From contig JAZBQD010000015.1 of assembly GCA_036583965.1 (NCBI GenBank), positions 87,112,809 through 87,176,808 on the forward strand: a stretch of 64,000 nucleotides of DNA, given 5' to 3'. The notes beneath the pieces are model-generated. The model was not told the DNA's origin. It saw only the letters and a program-made list of their open reading frames with translations, and searched no databases. This document shows positions 56,618 through 64,000 of the stretch, piece by piece. How positions within the stretch are numbered: the stretch's first letter is position 1; each line of letters starts with the position of its first letter. This DNA is from Prunella strophiata (Eukaryota > Chordata > Aves > Passeriformes > Prunellidae). A program made the position numbers and the translations under genes.

Positions 56618-59321
56618 GTAGGTGCCGGTGCGCCGCCGCTCGCCTCCGCCCGGGCCGGCCCCGCGGGGGCAGCGGGGTCGCAGCCGGGCTCCGGGGAGGG
56701 CTGCCCGAGGGATGCAGCGGGAGGGGATGCCCGGGTGCCTTGCCTTGCCTCGCCGCCGGTGCTGAGCTCTGCCGCTCCCGCCCGCAGCCCCCGGAGCCGA
56801 GGTGGACGCCGCGCCGCCCCCCGCCGCCGCGCACCGCCGCGCCCGGCGCTGCTCCTGCTCCTCGCTGATGGACGAGGAGTGCGTCTACTTCTGCCACCTC
56901 GACATCATCTGGATCAACACCCCCGAGTGAGTGGAGTGGAGGGGTTTCGGCAGTTCCCCGGTGACGGGCTCCCCTTTGGTTAGGAAGAACGGGAGGGAGG
57001 TGTGAAGGCGAAAATTAAGAACCACAACCCCCCTGCAGAGATGGGAAGGGGAGGAAGAAATAGTTATTTGCACAGTTTCTCCCACTGTTTTACCCTCCTG
57101 CTCCTACTTTTCTGACACATTTAGCAACGAGACTGCACCAGAAGAGGGCAAGCAGGATTTGGCCACCCAGATCGGGCAGATAGCTCCTAATAGCCTAAGC
57201 ACACCTGCCTACCTAAAATCTGGGCAGCAGTACTTCCTTTGAGTGCTGCTCAGCAAAGGCTGCAGGATACTTTTCACTATGAATCAGAAGCAGACAAAAT
57301 GCCAAAGGCATGATTTTGCCAGCCTGAATTTGAGCAGTTTTCTTTCTGACAAGTTAGGAGGTTGGAAGGAGTACTTTGACACCGGGTGGCTCTAGCTGCC
57401 TTTCACTGCTCGCTGCTGCAAATTAATGTGTCCCACGTGTTAACAGGATTATGCACAGTGTCCATTTCTACACTCTCCTCACCAAAAAGCAGTGAGCTGG
57501 AGGCTTACCTAAGGCTGCAAACACTGACTCTGGAGATTTCTTCTGCTGCTGGGTTTCCTCTGAGAGAGAATCTGTTATTTACTTTTACTGCTTCTTTCAG
57601 TGTTAGCAGTAGCCAAAGTTCAAAGAGATGAGGTTTTATTGCTTTCTATTGCACAGGGAGGCACAACACCCTTGTGAAATCACAATTAAGAGGTCATTAT
57701 CCTTGTCAGTAGCCATGCTAATGAATATGTGGCAGGATTGTCAGAATCATTTGCATGGAAACTGTGACTAACGAGGCATTCCCAATCCCACAACCTTTAC
57801 TCGTGCAATCAATGCCGTTGATAAGATTGCCCAAAACACCCCACAGTGTTTTGAAGCCACAGAATTATTTAAATGACTTTCATGTTGTCTCTTTGATCAT
57901 AGGAAGACTGTTCCATATGGTCTGGGAGGCCCTTCTCGACCCAGAAGATCACTGAAGGACATGGGGCCGGAGATGCTCGCTGAACCAAGCAGCAGATGCC
58001 AATGTGCCAACCAGAAGGACAAGAAATGTCTGAACTTCTGCCAGGCAGGCAAAGATCTCTGGTGAGTCTCTTGTTGCTACTCTTTAAAAGGCAATGCATG
58101 TGAAAGGGGTGGATTGTGGTGCACTTACTCATTTTGGCACTTGCTGAGCGAATGCTCTCCCCAAAGCCTTGCCTCCTACCTGAGTGCTCACACACACTAT
58201 GGCTTGGCCCAGAAAGATTGCTTATTACATGCCTTGAGAAGTGGTTGATGAGATGCCTCACCTTGTGGACTGCAGACTAGGCTTTTTTTTTTTTTAACAG
58301 CAGCACCTTTTCCCTTTTAACAGGGCTCAGTCCACAGTGGAGAAAACCTCACGGCACAGCATCAAAGCCGGCAATTGCTCTGGACCCAAATGCATGAACC
58401 GACAGCTTGTTGACAGCAAGAAGATGAAGCGGTGAGTTTCTTCTCATCCTGGTGTAATTCCCTGCAGCAGCAATAGAGAGCACAGTTCACCTGCCTTCGG
58501 GTCATCCTGGGCTTAGCTGGTAGTCTCAGCTTGAGAGTTGAGGAGGAATCAGTGAGGATATTTTGAGGGCTTTTCTTCATGCTCTGGGCTTTTAGCTTGT
58601 GAGGACACGGGTGCTGAGCTCAGCCCACTGTCTGTCCTCTGCTTGCATTCAGTGCTCAGCCGTATTCCCATGGAAAAATACGGAATACAGAAGTTTGCCT
58701 GTACTAAAGAAAACTCTTTAGTAGTCCTTTCACAAGCAGAACAGGACTTATGAGAGCAGGCAATCTGATGATATTGAATGAGACTTAGGCCCTGAAGTCT
58801 TAAATAATTTTTTGAAAGTGGGGCTTGCTTACTTACTTGCAAAATGCACCTATTCATTGGAAGTAGGATCAGGTTTACCTAAAAGAAACAACACAGGCAA
58901 AACATAAAAAACCACTGGAGACCTCCTGACTGGCTACTTAAGGAAGTCTAGGGCATCTATATTTGAGTGAATATTTTAATTTAATGTTTGCAGTTAGGAT
59001 ACTTGAAATGTTGTATTCATAATTTAATTTCTCCTAATTCTGAGGTATAGCAAGCAGCAGTTTATTAGGATCCCATGGTAGAAATTTAGACTGAAGTTTA
59101 TTCAAGTAAAAACTAAGTTTTTTCACTCTACAGATACATCTTCATTATCACAGCGCTAAATGTGCATTTCTTGATTTTGCAGGCTGGAAGCCATTGGTAA
59201 CAGTATCAAAGCTTCCTTCAGCATCGCAAAGCTGAAGGCTGAGCTGCAGAAAGGGCGAAAGCTCAAACATAACAGGGCGAACAAAAGGCAAAGCATCCAG
59301 GAGAGCCTGAAAGCATCCTAG
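56554..59321 (+). CDS. EDN1: EDN1, prepro-endothelin-1, five exons, 202 residues
   Basis: Complete spliced coding region: 56554-56617, 56788-56926, 57903-58061, 58324-58431 and 59183-59321, total 609 nt including the stop, no frame breaks. The product is a secreted precursor: signal peptide (about residues 1-21), short Ala/Pro prosegment, furin site RARR (39-42), mature ET-1 (43-63, cysteines 1, 3, 11 and 15 for the two disulfides, C-terminal HLDIIW), big-ET tail [16 protein letters not shown], second furin site RPRR (80-83), and the endothelin-like repeat [15 protein letters not shown] (100-114). Human preproET-1 is 212 residues with the same layout. ET-1 acts on the G-protein-coupled receptors EDNRA and EDNRB in vascular tone and in neural-crest and jaw patterning. 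The mature peptide carries Glu9, where human has Lys9. The start has G at -3 and +4, a strong context. HIVEP1 lies 36 kb upstream on the same strand. Confidence 0.97.
56618..56787 (+). other. EDN1 intron 1, short and GC-rich, G-quadruplex candidate
   Basis: GT-AG intron of 170 bp, donor gtaggt and acceptor gcccgcag. Between 56,665 and 56,700 there are five G-runs (5, 4, 3, 4 and 3) with loops of 1-8 bases on the sense strand, a G-quadruplex candidate close to the donor. Open frames crossing it are composition artefacts. Confidence 0.85.
56788..56926 (+). CDS. EDN1: EDN1 exon 2 (furin site and mature ET-1)
   Basis: Encodes the Ala/Pro-rich prosegment, the cleavage site RRARR, and the mature peptide at 56,850-56,912, followed by INTPE. 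Cysteines sit at mature positions 1, 3, 11 and 15. Position 9 is Glu (gag). The donor is ga|gtgagt at 56,927, leaving a two-base remainder. The prosegment comes from a GC-rich CCG-type stretch (56,811-56,831). Confidence 0.97.
56850..56912 (+). other. EDN1: mature endothelin-1 peptide (21 residues)
   Basis: Starts directly after RARR with [14 protein letters not shown] and ends in CHLDIIW. The four-Cys pattern and the C-terminal hexapeptide needed for receptor activation are intact. The only difference from human ET-1 as I know it is Glu for Lys at position 9. The following residue is Ile, so the converting-enzyme bond is Trp21-Ile22 (Trp-Val in human ET-1, Trp-Ile in ET-3). Confidence 0.95.
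56927..57902 (+). other. EDN1 intron 2
   Basis: GT-AG intron of 976 bp, donor gtgagt and acceptor ttgatcatag. No repeat or RNA gene recognised. Confidence 0.9.
57903..58061 (+). CDS. EDN1: EDN1 exon 3 (big-ET tail and endothelin-like repeat)
   Basis: Encodes [19 protein letters not shown], then the endothelin-like repeat with Cys-x-Cys-x7-Cys-x3-Cys ([15 protein letters not shown]) and QAGKDL. RPRR is the second furin-type site, which frees big endothelin at its C-terminal side. The donor is tg|gtgagt at 58,062. Confidence 0.96.
58062..58323 (+). other. EDN1 intron 3
   Basis: GT-AG intron of 262 bp with a T13 run near 58,284 and acceptor cccttttaacag. Confidence 0.9.
58324..58431 (+). CDS. 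EDN1: EDN1 exon 4 (propeptide)
   Basis: Encodes [18 protein letters not shown], then [17 protein letters not shown]. Basic C-terminal propeptide corresponding to the human CSKLGKKCIYQQL region, with a Cys pair retained. The donor is cg|gtgagt at 58,432. Confidence 0.93.
58432..59182 (+). other. EDN1 intron 4
   Basis: GT-AG intron of 751 bp, AT-rich, acceptor ttgattttgcag. No repeat or gene recognised. Confidence 0.9.
59183..59321 (+). CDS. EDN1: EDN1 exon 5 coding part (C-terminal propeptide)
   Basis: Encodes [20 protein letters not shown], then [16 protein letters not shown] and a final SIQESLKAS before tag at 59,319-59,321. It matches the human EMRNSVKSSFHDPKLKGKP region in position and basic character. 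Poorly conserved part of the precursor. Confidence 0.92.
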
Positions 59322-60002
59322 TGGGAAGATCACCTGCATCCTTCTCTGCAACGCTTGCTGACAAAGCATCACGAAAACTCTGTCTTGACTCCAACATTCC
59401 ATGATGGCAAAGGGCCCCTCTGTCCAAGTGTTTGCACAGAGGAGCAAAATGCTAAGGAAGTCCTGTATTTGGAGATATAAAGACAAAGGATTTTATCATT
59501 TTGGAGTTCAGGTGGATGGGTAGAAGGGCTGAAGGGAAATCTGCAGTAACATACATGAAAAGCCATCTGTCTGAAGAAACATTTGAATACTGCTTCTGGA
59601 ATGTTACCCATCGATTGAGCAGCTTTCGGGGTCTACATCAAAAGCATCTCACAAGGAAGACCTCACAGATGTGCTTAGCAAGGACAGAAAGCAAGATCTG
59701 AGTGTACAAACTTCAAAGAACTCTACCTTTTGATTAAAATGCAAAAATGAATGCCACAGTTCTACTTTAATCAGGACTTACTGCATATATACATGTCTAC
59801 CTCGCATACTGTTTGTTGCACTCCTGCTAGAGTATTTTTACACCTTGTTATTGCCTTTACTAATCAGCTGCAACCCTTTGCCTTTTTTCAGAAGTCTAGT
59901 TTACTTGTACAACCAGAGTTATCTGAGTGTGGGTTAGGCACTCTGATTGTTTGCATAGTCAAAGTCCTTTGGCTTTGGATACCAAAGGACCCTTCAACAT
60001 AA

Positions 60003-60008
60003 AATAAA
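60003..60008 (+). terminator. EDN1: EDN1 possible proximal polyadenylation signal AATAAA
   Basis: Canonical hexamer 682 bases after the stop. Its use would remove both AUUUA motifs. No strong GT-rich element follows, so it is probably minor. Confidence 0.45.
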
Positions 60009-60444
60009 AGTTATCGAGGACACTACTAAGTTTCCCATAACAAGGATATTTGGTCAACTGAAGTTCTAATAATAGAGGTTGTTGTGTCTTACATGCTACC
60101 AAAAATGCACTGAAGTGGGGATGTACCAGAGGCTGTTGCAAGATTTTTTCAGGGCCTTGTTTGGTGGAAATGCATTGAGACAAAGGGTTGTTTTGAATTA
60201 AGTCAAAAGGCTAATATTGGGTGAATGTTTATAGCAGTGAATTTGTTCACATTGTTGAATTTGCAGACAAGTTGAATCTTATGTGCTTATTTTTGTGTCA
60301 TGTATTTATATTCACACAAGTTCTTCATTATATTTACCATGTTGAATACACATTGAAGTAGGCCATATTGGTCTATGCATGTTTTATGTATTTCTGTATG
60401 AAATTGGGAAATGCTTTATGCCTATCAAGGTAAATATCTTCAGA

Positions 60445-60450
60445 AATAAA
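60445..60450 (+). terminator. EDN1: EDN1 distal polyadenylation signal AATAAA
   Basis: Canonical hexamer in cagaaataaatatttt, followed by a T-rich and GT-containing stretch (ggcttgtttttcc) suited to cleavage near 60,465. Confidence 0.8.
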
Positions 60451-60469
60451 TATTTTTAATTACTGTATT

Positions 60470-63400
60470 GGCTTGTTTTTCCTTAGTCTGTGGCTCTGTG
60501 ATCATGGAGGTAGATTGCCCCCTGTACAAAGCTGACCCAGGTGAGGTGTGTGCACATGACTGCTTTTCTGTCAAATAAGCCAGATCACAGCAAGCAAAGT
60601 TTGTGCCAGATGTGAGACAGCAGATGACACTTGTTCTAGCTGCAAGGTTGCTCATCAAATCTTCATGGCAAACTCTAAATTGGACAAATGAATTTATCCT
60701 GGAGCAGTCTTCTCACGTGTATGATGTAGATGTACAAGAGCATTAAAATATGGGCATTAAGGATGTGGGTATAGATGAACTAGAGGGGAAAATGCACACA
60801 CTGGAAAACCTGTGGGCTGTAAACTTGGCAATGTTACTTATTACCCTGCTATACAAAATATTTCAATCCATTCCATGCAAGGTAAAGATGGAGATCTCAG
60901 TGGGGCCCAAGCCCAGGAAAAATGTAGATCAATAGTTAATTTTTTTGCATGTTTCAAAATACTGGCTTTGAATGGTTATACCTAGAAAGATGCTTAAAGC
61001 AAATAAATGGATTTAATCATCTCTGATCCTACAGGAAAAAAAAAAAAAAAAGCACAGGAGTTAATCCAAGGATAAAACTGAGTGGTTTGGGTTTTTTAAA
61101 AAACAGAACTTAACAAAGGACAATACAAGGAGTGTGACCCAAATATTGAAGCAGTCACCATTGAAAATTTCTGAAATTGTTGTGGATTTCTCGTCAATAT
61201 TCATAATATTGACAGTCAGGGTCATTTTTCCTTCTCTACTTCTCTACTATGTTTTGGAGCAGTAATTTGGTGGGGAAATGACATTGCTGGCAATCCTGTA
61301 CTGACAGGAGTGCCGGGACCAGGCAGTGGGAAGGAGCTGGGAGCCCCTGTGCTTCTGCAGGGCAGGCTGCAGCCCCCAGAGCTATCCTTTGATCTCTGCA
61401 TCACCAGCACCGACTGCTCAGGATGTGCCTGGATCAGTGACCTCTGTCAGGCATGAAGAGACCTCACTAATGCTCCCTGGTTTTCCATTTCTTGCCCTAC
61501 CAGTGTTTGCCTTTGGCAGGGAAAACAAATAAGCAAGTAGTTGAGCTGCTGCCTCTCACTCAGCCAAAGTGGCAGGCAAGCAGCTGGTGTGGGATGTCCC
61601 TGACAGGGAAGGGGCTGTGCATCAGCATCCCCATTCCAGTTGCTCCTGTTTTCTCTCCCAGGAAAGAATGTGAGGAGAGGATCCATTCTGGCAGTAGGGG
61701 AGCATTGCAGCAGTGTCTGTGCTGTTATTAAGGCTGATATTTGGATTTTGTATGTGGCTGGCCTAAATGATGCTGTGGGTGGGCTTTAGTAGCCCAAATT
61801 CCTGGCTATCAGCTTAAGAGATTCTTGAGAGACCATCCTAAAAATAAACCTGTTCCTTCTAGGGTTTACTCTGTTCATGCCTGGAGTCAAAAGCTGGCTT
61901 CCATTCTCCTTTCCTTCCCAGTAAACTGCATCTGCTGCTTGCTCATGCTGCAGCTTTGGGTAGTGATGGGCACTCCCTGGCCTTTTGGCATGCCATGGGT
62001 TCAGCTTGGTCCCCAGGGCTGTGCAAAGAGCCTGAGCCTTGATGCAAAGAGCACGAGGGGGTAAGATGTCCTGATGGCAGGGGCTTGCAGGCTTTGGGAG
62101 GAGTGGCAGGAGCTGTTTCCTGCTGCCCAGCTGGCTTCAGGGACCTGCTGCTGTGCAGCAAGGGTGGAAGGGGATGCACTGCTTCTTCTGCATGCCACAC
62201 TCCCCCCCAAATTTGCCTTGTGGCATTGGAGCATAAACTGCAGCTTACCCTGGTTTGCATTAATGAGCTAGACTGAAAAAGCAGAGTTCAGCAGTCTGTT
62301 TGTCTCACTGAATAAGCAACAGGGAACATGAAGCATTTTATCTTAACTCTGGCTCACATACAAGTACCAGGGTCTGTCCCAGAGGTTTGCTCCTTCTCAA
62401 AGCTCTGTAGGAGAGAGAGATTCAGTAACTTAGGCTAGAGCCCCTGGTGAGAAAAGAGAGGCATAATATGTGCTGGGATTTATGGCACTGAACACAGAGC
62501 AGTGTAAAAGTACATTCTTACTTATAATAAACGACCTGGGTGAAAAAATATTCTACCTGAAGCCAAAGGCAACACTGTGCTGACTGCAGAGGCAAGGCTG
62601 CAGAGTCAAAGCTCTTGGTCTTCTAACTAGAACTAATCTCACTGCTCTGAAAAAAGGAACATTTCATGACCATGATCTGTCTCCTTTTTAAGTGAGAGGT
62701 TCTGCTAATCCAGGATGAAATTTGAGAGGCATAAAGGGAAGTGTATAGGGAAGAGGGACACCACTTTCCAGTGTGGCCCAAAATACACCTGACATATGAC
62801 TGAAATTCCATCTCACACTGAGAGCAAGAAAAAGCTCCATTCCTGAGCTGTTATCAAAGTGTATCTCCCTCCTCTGATTTTTCCTGGGTTCAGTATGGCC
62901 ATTTCTGGAATTGGAAAAGTTTCACAGGAAAATACAACTATTCTCCAAAATTAGGCTTGCTGTACTTATTTTTATTCAATGCTGACTGTAATTCTTTCTT
63001 TCTCAGCTGGTTTATTTTCATTTTCTCTGGATAAAGGCTGTTTTGACTATAGATCAAAACAAGGTATACAATAAAACAAAGCTTTGACGTGTGAGTCAGG
63101 CTTCAAGTCAGGAAAATACTACAATGCTACTGAAATTCTTTCCATCTTATCTACATAATTCTGACCTAATTTTTCCAGAAATGGCAACCCTAATCTGTAC
63201 CACATTATCATGAACTGCCCCCAAATAATTCCTGCAGGATGTCCTAATGTTGCCTATAGAAGTTACCAAATACCAACTTCTTTGTTCGTGTTTCCTTACA
63301 TTAGGATAAATTTAGCCACCACAACACATTTCTATATTTACAAACACAGAATGAGCTGGATAAACCACTGTTTGAATGCTATCTGGTGTTTACTCTTTTC

Positions 63401-64000
63401 ACACTCAGCTGTTTGCCTCTGTGTATATAAAACCATATCAATTTTTACTTGGCCTGCACCAAGGCACTATTATTAGGCTTCTTTGGGTAGAAATCCAGCT
63501 TCCATCCTCAGCCAATATCTTTATTTAATGTACTGTTCTTCCTTCGTGACCTAGGAAACAAAAGGACCGACTTTTTGATTAATTAGAGGAGAATGCTTGG
63601 AAGCTGTGGTGCTAAGTGTAAGTATGCAGAGAGACAGAAAGCTGCAGATAAAGTACAAAGATAGAGGCAAGATCGTTTTTCCCGTGGTAAACATCGTGCA
63701 AACGACATTTCAGAACCGTAGCCAGGATGAGTGTTCATGTCTTTCTTTATTTTATATCTCTGATCAAATCTGAGCTAGGTGAAAAATGGTAGGGAAGCCT
63801 ATTTTGCTCAATATGGTTAAACAATCACTTGGTATGTCTTAGTGCCTGGGACAGGCTTCTCTGCTCTGATCAGGTCAAGGAGACCTGACTTCTGCATGAA
63901 GTCCACTGGGCTGGCCAGCCAGCCAACAATTCCCTCAGCTTTAGAGGCATCATTTGGCAGTGCAAATGAGAGCAGAATTTGACCCAGAAAGGCTTCCTTC
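60470..64000. other. EDN1 downstream flank, no gene recognised
   Basis: AT-rich single-copy DNA with an A17 run near 61,036. In mammals the next gene is PHACTR1, well beyond this distance; no exon of it was recognised. Short open frames have no visible family features. Confidence 0.6.

Larger units (their letters stand above)
59322..60465 (+). other. EDN1: EDN1 3' UTR with AUUUA elements
   Basis: About 1.14 kb from the stop to just past AATAAA at 60,445. AUUUA motifs occur at 60,304-60,308 and 60,332-60,336 in a U-rich stretch, as expected for the unstable EDN1 mRNA. An earlier AATAAA at 60,003-60,008 could yield a shorter transcript lacking these motifs. Open frames here are random. Confidence 0.85.

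Noticed and set aside
55852..56897. Long frames on both strands through the EDN1 promoter and exon 1-2 region.
   Set aside because: They result from high GC content and the gaattc-type repeat; the spliced EDN1 frame explains the region.

Overview
The window is vertebrate, almost certainly avian, nuclear DNA. It holds the 3' end of HIVEP1 (also called ZAS1 or Schnurri-1) followed on the same strand by a complete EDN1 gene (prepro-endothelin-1). This order and orientation match mammalian 6p24-type synteny. The bird assignment rests on the repeats, nearly all of which are CR1 LINE pieces with the typical CR1 tail, and on short introns and spacing. The species cannot be named from the sequence.

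Region 1 (1-20,120): the last five coding exons of HIVEP1, on the + strand. They are 94-227, 1580-1755, 3762-3866, 15214-15734 and 18601-19751. They encode the ZAS-C zinc-finger pair, an acidic stretch and the long Pro/Ser-rich C-terminal tail, followed by a 3' UTR with AATAAA at 20,097. The first intron uses a GC donor. The reading frame is broken four times (two places in each of the last two exons), although protein similarity continues across every break. The 11.3-kb intron contains a 178-bp TGGTA array, about 500 bp of uninterrupted TA repeat, and a 1.6-kb degenerate CR1 with reverse-transcriptase remnants.

Region 2 (20,121-56,110): about 36 kb of intergenic DNA with no convincing protein gene. 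It carries scattered CR1 tails near 26.0, 29.3, 46.5, 52.3-52.9 and 52.9-53.3 kb, an isolated CpG cluster at 44.04-44.2 kb, and several AT-rich non-coding stretches that could be conserved regulatory elements of either flanking gene.

Region 3 (56,110-60,470): EDN1. A GC-rich promoter carries GATA, hypoxia-response and AP-1 motifs and a TATA box at the spacing known for mammalian EDN1. Five coding exons encode a 202-residue preprohormone with a signal peptide, furin-type sites on both sides of big endothelin, the mature 21-residue peptide, and the endothelin-like Cys repeat. The mature peptide has Glu at position 9, where human ET-1 has Lys, and the converting-enzyme bond is Trp-Ile. The 3' UTR has AUUUA motifs and ends near AATAAA at 60,445.

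Region 4 (60,470-64,000): intergenic DNA with no recognised gene.

HIVEP1 is a nuclear kappaB-site DNA-binding factor and EDN1 encodes a secreted vasoactive and developmental peptide. They are neighbours by conserved synteny and nothing here shows a shared pathway. No new multi-gene system was found. The items most worth following up are the HIVEP1 frame breaks, the GC-AG intron, the very long TA array, and the ET-1 residue changes.
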